Origin: an uncultured Erythrobacter sp.
GTDB taxonomy: Bacteria; Pseudomonadota; Alphaproteobacteria; Sphingomonadales; Sphingomonadaceae
Direction of reading: 5' to 3'
Length of the DNA stretch: 64,000 bases
Assembly (NCBI GenBank): GCA_947495695.1
Contig: CANLZP010000002.1
Span: 124,001 to 188,000 of the forward strand
The notes under the pieces are model-generated. The model saw only the letters and a list, made by a program, of their open reading frames with translations. It was not told where the DNA came from and searched no databases. The position numbers were made by a program, and so were the translations under genes. How positions within the stretch are numbered: position 1 is the first letter of the stretch; every line of letters starts with the position of its first letter. Below are positions 1 to 8,376 of this stretch, in pieces.

Positions 1-38
1 TAACGGGGGTGACGGCGCGGACCGATTGAAGCGAGACG

Positions 39-632
39 TTAGCCGACAAGTTGCTCGACTTGCGCAGTTGCGGCAGCGATCTTGTCATTTCCGTCTTGTC
101 CCATGATGCCATCAGCAGCGACCACTTTGACGTCTGTAATGCCGATAAACCCAAGGAAGAATTTCAGCCAAGGTGTCATGAAGTCGACTTCGCTACCGAT
201 TGCTGTTCCACCTGATGCGACGGTAATATACGCCTTCTTGCCCTCGAGGAGTCCTTTTGGGCCATCGGCTGTGTACGCAAATGTCGTGCCTGCGCGGGCC
301 ACCAGATCGGCCCATGCTTTTACGGTTGCCGGGACAGAGAAATTGTAGACCGGGATGCCCAGCACAATGGTATCGGCGGCTTCCAATTCTGCAATCAGTG
401 TATCAGCAATAGCGGCCAGTTCGTGTTGCTCCGCTGTGCGATCTGCATGAGGCGCAAGATTTGCGGCGAAGCGGTCTGCATCGATAAATGGCAGATCATT
501 GTCTGCCAGATCGCGGGTGACAATTTTCGCCCCCGATTGCTTGGCCAGTCCATCGACAAGCGTGTTGCTGAGCGACCGTGAAATTGATTCTTGTCCGCGG
601 ATGCTGGCGGTGATGTGGAGAATATTTGACAT
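39..632 (-). CDS. azoR: FMN-dependent NADH-azoreductase
   Basis: The 197-residue product has the flavodoxin-like fold of the AzoR family, which uses NADH and FMN to reduce azo bonds and quinones in the cytoplasm. It opens with the family pattern ILHITASIRG, has the central block GIPVYNFSVPATVKAWAD that binds FMN, and the FAYTADGPKGLLEGK segment followed by SGGTA. Length is typical. It lies 62 nt downstream of the pirin gene on the same strand, with a strong hairpin between them, and both face a LysR gene. This suggests a quinone or electrophile response unit. Family assignment is firm; the physiological substrate is inferred. Confidence 0.93.
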   Translation of the reverse strand: MSNILHITASIRGQESISRSLSNTLVDGLAKQSGAKIVTRDLADNDLPFIDADRFAANLAPHADRTAEQHELAAIADTLIAELEAADTIVLGIPVYNFSVPATVKAWADLVARAGTTFAYTADGPKGLLEGKKAYITVASGGTAIGSEVDFMTPWLKFFLGFIGITDVKVVAADGIMGQDGNDKIAAATAQVEQLVG

Positions 633-655
633 AGAAAATTCCTTAGAAATAGGGT

Positions 656-686
656 GCCGCTCCCCCGGAGGGGATAGGGGAGCGGC
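656..686 (-). terminator. Hairpin between pirin and azoR
   Basis: A 10-bp perfect inverted repeat, GCCGCTCCCC paired with GGGGAGCGGC over a 11-nt loop. On the minus strand no long T-run follows, so it may be a partial terminator or mRNA-stabilising hairpin that separates expression of the two genes. Confidence 0.5.
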
Positions 687-694
687 GAGGGGAC

Positions 695-1396
695 TTAGGC
701 TGCGTCAACCAGGACAAGTTCGCTGTCCTCGAGCGCGGTTATTGTGATCGTATCAACCTGGGTGATCGCAACACCGTCGCGCGCTTTGGCTTCGACATCA
801 TCGATCCGTATCTTGCCCATGGATGGTACCAGATAGAGGTGACGCGATGGGTCGCGAGGGGTGTAGGTCACGCTCTCGCCAGCCTTCATCGTGGCGCCCA
901 ACACACGGGCGTCGGTGCGAATAGGCAGCGCATCTGCATCATTGGCAACACCGCTGGCCAGTGGCACAAACTGCCCGGCCCGATCACCCTTGGGGAACGG
1001 ACGAGCGCCCCAGTCGGGTTTGCCGCCGCGTTGGTCAGGAATGATCCAGATCTGGAAGAGCTGGGTGGCATCGTCTTCCCGATTATACTCGGAATGCTGG
1101 ATACCTGTTCCCGCGCTCATTACCTGGACATCGCCCGCTTCGGTGCGGCCTTCATTGCCCAAACTGTCACGATGCGTGATCGCCCCTTTGCGGACATAGG
1201 TGATGATTTCCATGTCGTTGTGAGGATGGGTGGGAAAGCCGGTTCCGGCCTGAATGGTGTCATCGTTCCAGACCCTTAGCGAGCCCCAATTGGTGCGCTC
1301 TGGATCATGGTAGCTGGCGAAGGAAAAGTGGTGGCGGGCGTCCAGCCAATCGTGATTGGCGGCACCCAGGCTGTTAAAGGGACGAAGTTCGATCAT
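695..1396 (-). CDS. Pirin family protein (bicupin, YhhW-like)
   Basis: The 233-residue protein shows the pirin N-terminal cupin: DARHHFSFASYHDPERTNWG, then HPHNDMEIITYV and the EYN metal ligands (HSEYNRED), with a second degenerate cupin in the C-terminal half. Family members bind Fe or another metal, and some act as quercetin 2,3-dioxygenases or redox sensors. AGGAG lies 7 nt before the ATG. It is divergent from the LysR gene at 1521 and probably cotranscribed with azoR. The metal-ligand histidines are present; the substrate is unknown. Confidence 0.9.
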   Translation of the reverse strand: MIELRPFNSLGAANHDWLDARHHFSFASYHDPERTNWGSLRVWNDDTIQAGTGFPTHPHNDMEIITYVRKGAITHRDSLGNEGRTEAGDVQVMSAGTGIQHSEYNREDDATQLFQIWIIPDQRGGKPDWGARPFPKGDRAGQFVPLASGVANDADALPIRTDARVLGATMKAGESVTYTPRDPSRHLYLVPSMGKIRIDDVEAKARDGVAITQVDTITITALEDSELVLVDAA

Positions 1397-1461
1397 GGCT
1401 TTTCTCCTGTTCGCGTTACTGGCGGAGTGACTGTGTGATGCGGAGATAGGCCTTGCGCGTA

Positions 1462-1510
1462 GTTCTGATAAGTGAGATAAAACTGCTCATAATGTTCAAA
1501 TATTCAGAAC
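1462..1510. promoter_or_regulatory. Inverted half-sites in divergent pirin/LysR promoter
   Basis: The intergenic region holds GTTCTGA (1462-1468) and its exact inverse TCAGAAC (1504-1510), centred about 42 bp apart. That is close to the 4-turn spacing often seen for LysR tetramer binding regions. Function is inferred from position only. Confidence 0.35.
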
Positions 1511-1520
1511 AAAGTGATCT

Positions 1521-2423
1521 ATGCGCTTAGGCGAACCCAGTCTTGATCAATTGCGCATCTTCCTTGCGGTGGAGGAGGAGGGAAGCTTTGGCGGCGCGGC
1601 CAAACGGATGGGGCGTGCGGTATCTGCCATCAGCTATGGCATTGCCCAGATGGAAGCCCAGCTTGGGGTTTCCCTGTTTGAACGTGAGGGATCTCGTAAG
1701 CCGGTATTGACCGATGCCGGGCGCGGTCTGCTGGCTGAAGCGCGCGCCGTAACGGATCGGTCCGATGCCTTGCTGGCCAAGACCCGAAGCCTGCATCAGG
1801 GGTTGGAGAGCGATATCAGTCTGGTGCTTGATGTGATGATGCCGGGCAATGTGACCGCGCAGGTACTAGGGGAATTCCGCATGATGTTCCCCACCGTATC
1901 GCTCAATCTATTCGTCGAAGGGCTGGGCGCCGTGGTGGCATGTCTGCTGGAAAACAATGCGCAACTGGCCATAGGTGGGCCGGTCATCGGAGATCATGAA
2001 GAGCTGGAGCGCCAAAAAATTGGCGAGGTCGACCTCATTCCTGTGGCTGCTCCCCAACATCCGCTCGCGGCTGGCAATGTTCCGCCGGGCGAAACGCGCA
2101 AACATCTGCAGCTAGTCTTGTCAGACCGTTCAAGCTTTACCGATGGTGTCGAATTTTCTGTGTTGAGCCCGCTCACCTGGAAACTGGGAGACTTGGGCGC
2201 CAAACATTCGTTGCTCAAGCAAGGGATAGGGTGGGGCAATATGCCCCGCCACATGGTTCGCGACGATTTAATGAGTGGCGTTTTGATCGAACTTGATCTG
2301 CCTGAAAAGCCTGGCGCTCAATATCCGCTCAATGCGCTGTGGCGGCGCGATGCGGCGCTAGGCCCCGCAACCAGCTGGCTGATCGATGCGATCAGAGACA
2401 AATTGGCTGAATGCCCTGACTAG
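1521..2423 (+). CDS. LysR family transcriptional regulator
   Basis: A 300-residue LysR protein. The N-terminal winged HTH is clear (LDQLRIFLAVEEEGSFGGAA then RAVSAISYGIAQMEAQLGVSLFER) and a periplasmic-binding-protein-like effector domain follows from about residue 90. It is transcribed away from pirin and azoR. By the usual LysR arrangement it probably controls them and itself through the 124-bp intergenic region. Its stop overlaps the end of the convergent GST gene (2420). Effector unknown. Confidence 0.92.
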   Translation: MRLGEPSLDQLRIFLAVEEEGSFGGAAKRMGRAVSAISYGIAQMEAQLGVSLFEREGSRKPVLTDAGRGLLAEARAVTDRSDALLAKTRSLHQGLESDISLVLDVMMPGNVTAQVLGEFRMMFPTVSLNLFVEGLGAVVACLLENNAQLAIGGPVIGDHEELERQKIGEVDLIPVAAPQHPLAAGNVPPGETRKHLQLVLSDRSSFTDGVEFSVLSPLTWKLGDLGAKHSLLKQGIGWGNMPRHMVRDDLMSGVLIELDLPEKPGAQYPLNALWRRDAALGPATSWLIDAIRDKLAECPD

Positions 2424-3073
2424 GCAGCCTGCTCAGATCCGAAGGTGATGAATTCATCGCCCGCTTTCCATGGCGTGTATTTGGTCATTACGTTCAGAAA
2501 CAGTTCGCTGGTCAGATGGCCTTCCAGCCAGCTGTGCAATAGAGGGATTGGCTGACTGTCGAACCAAATCCGGTCCACATTGGCGAATTGGCGGATGAAC
2601 GGAAACAGGGCGATATCAACCAATGTGCGCCGCGCCCCCTGCAGTTGGGGCCGCTCTGCCAGACGGAAGCTGAGGTCGCTCAATATCGCCAGACCTTCTC
2701 CGCGGTGGTCGATTTTGCCGTGGTCGGGCTCATCAGTATAGCGTGTTGGGTATTTGTACCGGTCGAGGTGATGTTTGAAGGGGCCGTCAAACAAGGCGAT
2801 CAATCCGGCATCGTCGCCCGCCAGCCAATCTTCGGGATCATTGCGGGCCAATGCCCAGCGCATAATCTCGATACTCTCTTCCAGCACCGTTCCATCGGGC
2901 AGTTGCAGCACGGGAACGGTTGCCTTGGGAGAGGCTTCGAACAGTTCGGGTGGTTTGTCAGCCAGCTTAACCTCGCGCAATTCGCAAGCAGTTCCGCTGA
3001 TCCATAGGGCCATGCGTGCGCGCATCGCATAGGGGCAACGGCGAAAGCTGTAGAGGATGGGGAGGTCTGTCAC
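2420..3073 (-). CDS. Glutathione S-transferase family protein
   Basis: A 217-residue protein with a thioredoxin-like N-terminal domain. [17 protein letters not shown] carries a CPYA motif, and the cis-Pro site [10 protein letters not shown] and the ESIEIMRWA glutathione-contact segment follow, then an all-helical C-terminal domain. The CPYA cysteine suggests an omega/beta-like or glutaredoxin-like activity rather than a Ser/Tyr GST. It starts with GTG, and that GTGA overlaps the stop of trhO, so it is translationally coupled as the last gene of ilvE-trhO-GST. Substrate unknown. Confidence 0.88.
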   Translation of the reverse strand: MTDLPILYSFRRCPYAMRARMALWISGTACELREVKLADKPPELFEASPKATVPVLQLPDGTVLEESIEIMRWALARNDPEDWLAGDDAGLIALFDGPFKHHLDRYKYPTRYTDEPDHGKIDHRGEGLAILSDLSFRLAERPQLQGARRTLVDIALFPFIRQFANVDRIWFDSQPIPLLHSWLEGHLTSELFLNVMTKYTPWKAGDEFITFGSEQAA

Positions 3074-4089
3074 CCCTCGTCCTGTTCAGGATTAAGGCCC
3101 TTGGGGAAATTGGCCTCCCATGATGCGTCGCTCAGCTCGAGATCGGGCTTAGACGCGCTGTCGACCGTGGCCCCGATGTGCGCCTCGCCGCGCTCTTTTG
3201 CGAGCTTTTGTTGCTTTTGCCGCTCTACGTAACGCGCGCGCTGTTCGTCATTGCGCTGGTCAATGCAATGTGGGCAGCTGACGCCTTCATTATAGGCCGG
3301 TGATGCCAGATCGTCTTCGCTCAGCGGAAAACGGCAGGCAAAACATTGGGCATAGCTGCCTTGTTCCAGACCATGTTTGACCGCCACTCGTTGATCGAAA
3401 ACGAAGCATTCGCCCTGCCACTTGCTTTCATCGGCCGGCACCGTCTCGAGATATTTGAGGATGCCACCTTTGAGGTGATAAACCTCCTCGACGCCTTCCT
3501 TGCGCAGGAAACTGGTCGATTTCTCGCAGCGAATGCCGCCGGTGCAATACATCGCGACCTTCTTCTTTCCCTCTAGCAGGTCATCGCGATTGTCGCGAAA
3601 CCATGCTGGAAAATCGCGGAAACTGGCGGTTTTTGGGTCCACAGCGCCTTCAAACTTGCCGATCGCAACCTCGTAATCATTGCGCGTGTCGATCACGATT
3701 GTATCGGGATCTTCGATCAGCGCATTCCAGTCCTGCGGAGCGACATAGCGTCCAACGCTGGCCCGCGGATCAATGTCTGGCTCACCCATGGTCACGATTT
3801 CTCGCTTTAACCGCACCTTCATCCGATTGAACGGCATGGAGGGCGCGGTGGAGAATTTCACTTCCAGATCAGCGCAGCCGGGCAGGGCGCGAATATAGCT
3901 GAGGACGTCAGCGATGCCCTTTGTATCGCCGGCAATGGTGCCATTGATGCCTTCGCTGGCCAGCAGTATGGTGCCGCGAATGCCGGCCGCATCGCACGCC
4001 GCTTGCAGCGGAGCTTGCAGGGCAGCTGTGTCGTCAAAGCGCGTGAAATGGTATAGCGCCGCAACTTGGACAGGCGTTGTATCGTCCAT
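3070..4089 (-). CDS. trhO: tRNA uridine(34) hydroxylase (rhodanese-like, YceA/TrhO)
   Basis: The 339-residue product matches the TrhO family, which makes 5-hydroxyuridine at the tRNA wobble base using molecular oxygen. An N-terminal acylphosphatase-like domain (about residues 5-100) is followed by a rhodanese domain with the catalytic loop [10 protein letters not shown], catalytic Cys about residue 182. The C-terminus holds paired CxxC motifs (CFAC and CPHC), likely a zinc site. I chose ATG at 4089 over the in-frame TTG at 4092 because it overlaps the ilvE stop as TGATG. It lies between ilvE and a GST gene. Confidence 0.92.
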   Translation of the reverse strand: MDDTTPVQVAALYHFTRFDDTAALQAPLQAACDAAGIRGTILLASEGINGTIAGDTKGIADVLSYIRALPGCADLEVKFSTAPSMPFNRMKVRLKREIVTMGEPDIDPRASVGRYVAPQDWNALIEDPDTIVIDTRNDYEVAIGKFEGAVDPKTASFRDFPAWFRDNRDDLLEGKKKVAMYCTGGIRCEKSTSFLRKEGVEEVYHLKGGILKYLETVPADESKWQGECFVFDQRVAVKHGLEQGSYAQCFACRFPLSEDDLASPAYNEGVSCPHCIDQRNDEQRARYVERQKQQKLAKERGEAHIGATVDSASKPDLELSDASWEANFPKGLNPEQDEG

Positions 4090-5168
4090 CAATCGAGCTT
4101 CATCACCCAGCCATGGGTGTCCTGGGTCGCGCCGTTTTGAATGCCGACAAGGCGCTCGCGGATCTTGCTGGTGATTTGCCCCGGACCGCCCGAACCGATG
4201 GTGAATTCCATGTCCTTGCCCGTGACCTTGCCAACCGGGGTCACAACGGCGGCGGTGCCGCAGGCCATTGTTTCTAGCAGATGGCCAGAATTGGCGTCAT
4301 CGCGCCACTGGTCGATCGAATACAGCTCCTCGCTGACTTCCAGACCTTCCTCGCGCAGCATCGTAATCAGGCTGTCACGTGTGATGCCGGGCAGGATAGT
4401 GCCGGTCAGTGGGGGAGTGATCACGCGCCCATCGTCAAACACGAAGAACAAATTCATGCCGCCCAGTTCTTCAATCCACTTCTTCTCCACCGCGTCCAGG
4501 AACAGCACTTGGTCGTGGCCACGATCAAAGGCTTCGCGGGTTGGGACCAGACTGGCTGCGTAATTGCCGCCGGTCTTGGCCGCACCTGTGCCCCCGGGGG
4601 CAGCACGCGTATATTCTGACAGCCAGATGCTGACAGCCGGTGCGCCGGATTTGAAATAGTTTCCGGCCGGGCTGGCGATCACAATATGTTTGTATTGCTT
4701 GGCCGGACGAACACCCAAGAATGCTTCGGTCGCGATCATAAAGGGACGCAGATACAGCGCGCCGCCTTCAACGGTTGGCATCCAATCGCGGTCAACAGCC
4801 ACCAACTGCCGGATCGATTCGAGGAACAGATCTTCGGGCAATTCGGGCATTGCCATCCGGCGCGCGCTGGCGTTGTAACGTCGCGCATTGGCCAGTGGCC
4901 GGAACAGGGCAAGGCCGCCGTCTGCTTGCTTGTATGCCTTCATCCCTTCGAAAATTTCCTGAGCATAGTGCAGCACACTCGCCGCTGGATCGAGCATCAA
5001 TGGCTCGCGCGGGCCGATGCTGGCCGCATGCCAGCCGCCTTTCGCCTCGTCATATTCCACCACGCTCATGTGATCGGAAAAGGACATGCCAAAGCCTGGG
5101 TCGGCCAGTATCTCAGCGCGTTGCGACGCGTCCATCGGGGACGGGTGAGGGATGTGCGTAAATTCCAT
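4089..5168 (-). CDS. ilvE: Branched-chain amino acid aminotransferase
   Basis: A class IV PLP aminotransferase that makes Val, Leu and Ile from their 2-oxo acids. Recognisable blocks are [24 protein letters not shown], the KTGGNYAAS segment with the PLP lysine, [11 protein letters not shown] and the [10 protein letters not shown] motif. The frame is open upstream to 5318, but the upstream part encodes Cys-rich nonsense derived from a repeat element. The start at 5168 gives 359 residues, normal for the long IlvE class. It is first in the ilvE-trhO-GST run. Confidence 0.93.
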   Translation of the reverse strand: MEFTHIPHPSPMDASQRAEILADPGFGMSFSDHMSVVEYDEAKGGWHAASIGPREPLMLDPAASVLHYAQEIFEGMKAYKQADGGLALFRPLANARRYNASARRMAMPELPEDLFLESIRQLVAVDRDWMPTVEGGALYLRPFMIATEAFLGVRPAKQYKHIVIASPAGNYFKSGAPAVSIWLSEYTRAAPGGTGAAKTGGNYAASLVPTREAFDRGHDQVLFLDAVEKKWIEELGGMNLFFVFDDGRVITPPLTGTILPGITRDSLITMLREEGLEVSEELYSIDQWRDDANSGHLLETMACGTAAVVTPVGKVTGKDMEFTIGSGGPGQITSKIRERLVGIQNGATQDTHGWVMKLD

Positions 5169-5230
5169 GCAGAGCCAGATAGTGCGGTGCGCACATTGGG
5201 GCAAGCAGGAGTGTGCTGGAATGCTGAACT

Positions 5231-5320
5231 CGACGCCACAGGCGTCGCAGGGCGACCGCCCGCCCGCAGGTCCGTTAGGACCGAGGATTTCGCACGATGG
5301 AGATCGTGCGGAGAACAAAG
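5231..5320 (+). repeat. GC-rich multi-hairpin element, copy A
   Basis: Successive perfect hairpins: CGACGCC-ACA-GGCGTCG (5231-5247), GGGC-GACC-GCCC (5250-5261), GGTCC-GTTA-GGACC (5269-5282), linker GAGGATTT, and CGCACGAT-GGAG-ATCGTGCG (5291-5310), ending GAGAACAAAG. Loops match six other copies at 53-56 kb while the stems differ. It lies just upstream of ilvE. Confidence 0.8.
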
Positions 5321-5330
5321 AAGCAAATGA

Positions 5331-5366
5331 GAAGGGCAGCTTCTCAATTAAGAGAAACTGCCCTTC
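5331..5366 (-). terminator. Strong hairpin terminator after small ORF
   Basis: Two 15-nt arms (5331-5345 and 5352-5366) around AATTAA. In the minus-strand RNA all 15 positions pair, one as G-U; in plus-strand RNA the same position is a C-A mismatch. This supports minus-strand use. A T-rich tract (TCATTTGCTTCTTTGTTC) follows on the minus strand. It lies between the small ORF at 5422-5478 and ilvE, so it could terminate or attenuate. Confidence 0.7.
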
Positions 5367-5421
5367 GCATGGTCAGCGGCCGGAAGTGCCGCTCACGAAG
5401 CCTTACTCGGCAAGGATAATG

Positions 5422-5478
5422 TTACCGAATATGCTCCGTAGGGATCTTCACCGACCTCGCTACTGAACCATGAGACAT
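5422..5478 (-). CDS. Candidate 18-codon small ORF behind a perfect Shine-Dalgarno
   Basis: AAAGGAGGTGATCC, complementary to about 14 nt of the canonical 16S rRNA tail, stands 7 nt from an ATG (5476-5478). The ATG opens MSHGSVARSVKIPTEHIR and stops. A second frame one base away stays open much further, reading WFSSEVGEDPYGAYSVTL and ending TGA at 5393-5395 just before the terminator; it looks more protein-like but has no start codon. The unit could be a leader peptide for ilvE, although it is not rich in Val/Leu/Ile. It could also be a longer peptide made by frameshift, or a plus-strand RNA imitating the 16S tail. Translation is not proven. Confidence 0.35.
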   Translation of the reverse strand: MSHGSVARSVKIPTEHIR

Positions 5479-5700
5479 CGGATCACCTCCTTTCGCGCTT
5501 TTAAGCCAAGACCCAGCCGTATCATCGGGGGGCCGAGTACCGCGTTCGCCGCTGAACTCAATTACTCTTGTCATGCGAAAAGAGTTTGAAAACAAGCCTT
5601 GTAAAATAGTTTTCCCACGTCAGAATAGCGCGCTCGGGCTCGTGGCGTAGGTTGATCGTTTTTGGGCCCTTTTTTGTGCCCTGATCCAGCGGCTCACCGC

Positions 5701-6225
5701 TTAACGGCAATCCTCGATCACCCGGCTAACCTCACCCCATACGGGCAGAACGAGTGTTTCCAAGCCTTCGGTCTCAACCGCAAAATGGCCATTGCTGTAA
5801 GCGATGGCGTCCAGCAGTGGATCATTGGGCGACAGCACAATTGCGGCGAATTCCGTCATCGGAACAGGTTCAGCTGTTAGCACGCGGTCACGCGTTTCGG
5901 TGCGAATTCGGAAAATCAGGCTGGTGCCTGTTTGCGATCCGCGCGCCAGCCAAACCTGACCAGCCATGCGGTCGCAGCGCAACATGAATGTGCGATCAGC
6001 CGGATTGGCTCGATCCCCGAAATAGGCAAATGTTTCAGCTGGCTCCGAGATATAGGTCCATGCGCCCGAGGTGGGGGATTTTGCGCTGGAATCCTCTGCT
6101 TGAGCACCGATGGCGGCCGCGGGTTCGTCGCCTTGCGGATCGGATTGTTGGGCGCAGGCTACGCTCGCTCCCAGTGCAAATGTCGCTGCCAAAGCTGTGC
6201 TCAATTGGAAATAGATTGGTTTCAT
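5701..6225 (-). CDS. Exported protein of unknown function, two conserved-looking Cys
   Basis: A 174-residue protein with a signal peptide (about residues 1-25, ending ASVACAQQ) and a mature domain beginning about residue 55 (GAWTYISEPAETFAYFG). One cysteine falls in MLRCDRMAG and another in the last residues (EDCR), suggesting a disulfide. The pattern resembles small periplasmic sphingomonad proteins, but I cannot name a family with confidence. It is divergent from tlyA (6275), sharing a 49-bp promoter region. Confidence 0.75.
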   Translation of the reverse strand: MKPIYFQLSTALAATFALGASVACAQQSDPQGDEPAAAIGAQAEDSSAKSPTSGAWTYISEPAETFAYFGDRANPADRTFMLRCDRMAGQVWLARGSQTGTSLIFRIRTETRDRVLTAEPVPMTEFAAIVLSPNDPLLDAIAYSNGHFAVETEGLETLVLPVWGEVSRVIEDCR

Positions 6226-6274
6226 AGCCTTACAATGCGCGCTATCGCAGATTGGTCAATGGATATTGGGGAAT

Positions 6275-7012
6275 ATGGGTAAAAAGCGCCGCCTTGATCA
6301 AATGTTGGTGGATCGCGGACTGGTGGAAAGCCGGACGCGGGCGCAGGCCTTGGTAATGGCCGGACTGGTGTTCAGTGGTGAGCGCAAAATGGAAAAATCG
6401 GGGCAACAGCTGGCCGAAGATGCTCCGTTGGAGGTTCGCGGGCGCGATCATCCCTGGGTCAGTCGGGGTGGGATCAAGCTGGCGCATGCGATCGACCACT
6501 TTGACCTTGATCCAGCAGGCGCGGTGGCGATGGATATCGGCAGTTCAACCGGCGGCTTTACCGATGTGCTTTTACAAAAGGGTGCAGAACATGTCTTTGC
6601 CGTGGACAGTGGGACCAATCAATTGGCGTGGAAGCTGCGCCAGGATGATCGGATCACTGTGCTGGAGCAGACAAGCGCGCGCATTCTTACGTCTGAACAG
6701 ATCGACCGTCCCTGCAATTGGGTGGTGTGCGATGCCAGCTTTATCGGGCTGGCCAAGGTGTTGGAGCGTCCCTTGGAATTGGCCGCGCCGCAATGCCGCT
6801 TGGTGGCGCTGATCAAGCCTCAGTTCGAGGTAAGCCGCGAAGAAGTGGGCAAGGGCGGCGTGGTGCGCGATCCAGCACTGCACAGCCGTGTTTGCAACGA
6901 AGTGCGGCAATGGCTTGAGGGGGCTGGCTGGACGATCGATGGTCTGGTCGAAAGCCCGATCACCGGGCCAGAAGGCAATGTGGAATTTCTGATCAATGCC
7001 CGGCGGGGCTAG
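6275..7012 (+). CDS. tlyA: TlyA family rRNA 2'-O-methyltransferase
   Basis: The 245-residue product has an N-terminal S4 RNA-binding domain (KRRLDQMLVDRGLVESRTRA) and a C-terminal FtsJ/Rossmann methyltransferase domain with the SAM motif DIGSSTGGFTDVLLQKGA and the later KPQFEV block. TlyA enzymes methylate ribose at 16S C1409 and/or 23S C1920. I chose ATG at 6275, since upstream in-frame TTG at 6266 adds only three residues. The old name hemolysin A is probably misleading. Confidence 0.93.
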   Translation: MGKKRRLDQMLVDRGLVESRTRAQALVMAGLVFSGERKMEKSGQQLAEDAPLEVRGRDHPWVSRGGIKLAHAIDHFDLDPAGAVAMDIGSSTGGFTDVLLQKGAEHVFAVDSGTNQLAWKLRQDDRITVLEQTSARILTSEQIDRPCNWVVCDASFIGLAKVLERPLELAAPQCRLVALIKPQFEVSREEVGKGGVVRDPALHSRVCNEVRQWLEGAGWTIDGLVESPITGPEGNVEFLINARRG

Positions 7013-7028
7013 TCAATCAAAGATCTAT

Positions 7029-7688
7029 TTATCCCAAGTCGAGCGCGCTGATTTTTTCATCCAGATCAATCGGAATGCTGGCCAGAACATCCATTCCTGA
7101 CGCCTTCTCATAGGCCTTGTCTGGGCCATGTTCCTCTACCAATTTGGCTTGGGCTGCATCGCGTTGGCGCAGCAAATCCGCAATCTCGTCCCGATACAAA
7201 GCCACCATTGCGGTGACGAAACGGTTGACCAGATCGTCTTCCTTGGTGTCGTCCACATTATAGAGATCGAGATGCGCGATCATATCCTCAGCGGAATATA
7301 AGAATTCATTGGTGACAAAGCGATTGGTCGCAAACCAGGCGCGCGGAATACCGCTGGTTGCAATCGATAATGCAATGATGTGGGTGACATGAGCCTTGGC
7401 GTCCTCGCCCTGCGGCGGCATCACCTTTATCTCGGCGTTTTCAGCCATTTGTGTGCGGTGCAGGAATAGATGGAAATGGCCGTGCTCATCAGGGTCGCGA
7501 TCACCAGCGGCATGGACATGATAATACCAGCGCGCTTTGGTTGAGGCGCTTCTTGCGTCTTTGACCGGATAGTGTTTCCAAAACTCTGCGCCAGTTTCTG
7601 GCACAACGCGCACCATCAGCGGACGCTGTTCTTGCGCCATTTGCGTGATCGTCTCGATAACGGTGTGGGCGGCCTCGATGAGTGTCAT
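7029..7688 (-). CDS. Conserved hypothetical protein (DUF6969-like)
   Basis: A 219-residue soluble protein without signal peptide or membrane segments. A block HFHLFLHRTQMAENAEI preceded by DPDEHG, plus WYYHVHAAGD, gives a His/Asp-rich motif that recalls the DUF6969 family; I recall that family only from its appearance and cannot confirm it. The C-terminal third is helical and charged (RDEIADLLRQRDAAQAKLVEE). It is convergent with tlyA (17 bp apart). Function unknown. Confidence 0.75.
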   Translation of the reverse strand: MTLIEAAHTVIETITQMAQEQRPLMVRVVPETGAEFWKHYPVKDARSASTKARWYYHVHAAGDRDPDEHGHFHLFLHRTQMAENAEIKVMPPQGEDAKAHVTHIIALSIATSGIPRAWFATNRFVTNEFLYSAEDMIAHLDLYNVDDTKEDDLVNRFVTAMVALYRDEIADLLRQRDAAQAKLVEEHGPDKAYEKASGMDVLASIPIDLDEKISALDLG

Positions 7689-7711
7689 GATTGTCTAGTT
7701 AAGAAACAAAG

Positions 7712-7743
7712 AGGCCGACAGCAACCGGAGTTGCCATCGGCCT
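7712..7743 (-). terminator. Rho-independent terminator of the Ala/Cys lipoprotein gene
   Basis: AGGCCGA (7712-7718) pairs with TCGGCCT (7737-7743), with inner stem GCAAC/GTTGC. On the minus strand it is followed by CTTTGTTTCTT. It lies 22 nt after the stop of the gene at 7766-8011. Confidence 0.75.
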
Positions 7744-7765
7744 ACATTGTTACGCTTGGCGCGAC

Positions 7766-8011
7766 TTATTCAGCAGCGGCACAGCATGCAGCGGCGTCAC
7801 AGCCTTCAGCTGCACAGCATGCAGCAGCATCACAGCCTTCAGCTGCATCGCAGCCTTCAGCGGCACAGCAAGCTGCATCGTCAGCAGCTTCGCATACAGC
7901 TTCGGTTGTTTCTTCAGCAGGCGCATCAGCAGCTTCAGGTGCACATGCAGCCGTTGCTACAGCCAGACCGCCAGCAACTGCGAGCATCGAAGCAAAGTTG
8001 GTTTTCTTCAT
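7766..8011 (-). CDS. Small Ala/Cys-repeat lipoprotein
   Basis: An 81-residue product starting MKKTNFASMLAVAGG, with a lipoprotein-type signal ending at VATAAC, so the Cys at about residue 23 would be lipidated. The mature chain is built almost entirely of Ala, Cys, Glu and Asp in repeated units of AAEGCDAA and AACCAAEGC type, with about ten further cysteines. The DNA is an imperfect tandem repeat. A GGGG tract precedes the ATG; a longer open frame to 8161 has no good start. Dense CC and GC motifs suggest metal binding or a disulfide-linked surface protein; both are inference. Divergent from tspO. Confidence 0.8.
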   Translation of the reverse strand: MKKTNFASMLAVAGGLAVATAACAPEAADAPAEETTEAVCEAADDAACCAAEGCDAAEGCDAAACCAAEGCDAAACCAAAE

Positions 8012-8376
8012 TATAAAATCCCCTACCGGTTTCAGGCGCCCCATTTCGACCACTTTGCCACCGCGCGCCCTGACGACAACAATATGGGGACCTTCGAAAT
8101 TGGTCCAAAACGCTGCTTCTTGAACATCCCAATCCGGTAAAAATGGGACGCTCGAATACAACGCAAGTCGAGGGGGATAACGGCAGTTTTCGAAATCGGC
8201 AAAGCCTATTGTTGAAAAAGTGGCATAAATATGGCTGCAACAAGGCGAAAAAAGGACGGATTATTGCGCTGCACCATCCCGGCACGCTAACTTTGGTGCG
8301 CATTGCACTGGCGCCACAGCCGCGCCATGACGTCATTACAGCGAATCACCTGATTCTTTGAGCTCTGGGAGACACA
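8012..8376. other. Divergent intergenic region, lipoprotein/tspO
   Basis: About 365 bp without a credible gene. It should hold promoters for both flanking genes. I see no convincing operator or structured RNA. Confidence 0.5.

Noticed and set aside
5169..5318. Longer N-terminus for IlvE (50 extra residues)
   Set aside because: The extension lies over repeat copy A, is Cys-rich and unlike any IlvE; ATG at 5168 begins the conserved sequence.
4686..5330. Plus-strand ORF of 214 codons opposite ilvE
   Set aside because: Shadow of ilvE running into repeat copy A; no Shine-Dalgarno or domain.
8209..8240. Sigma-54-like promoter TGGCATAAATATGGCTGC upstream of tspO
   Set aside because: Spacing and the GC element do not fit TGGCAC-N5-TTGC well, and nearby genes give no reason for sigma-54 control.
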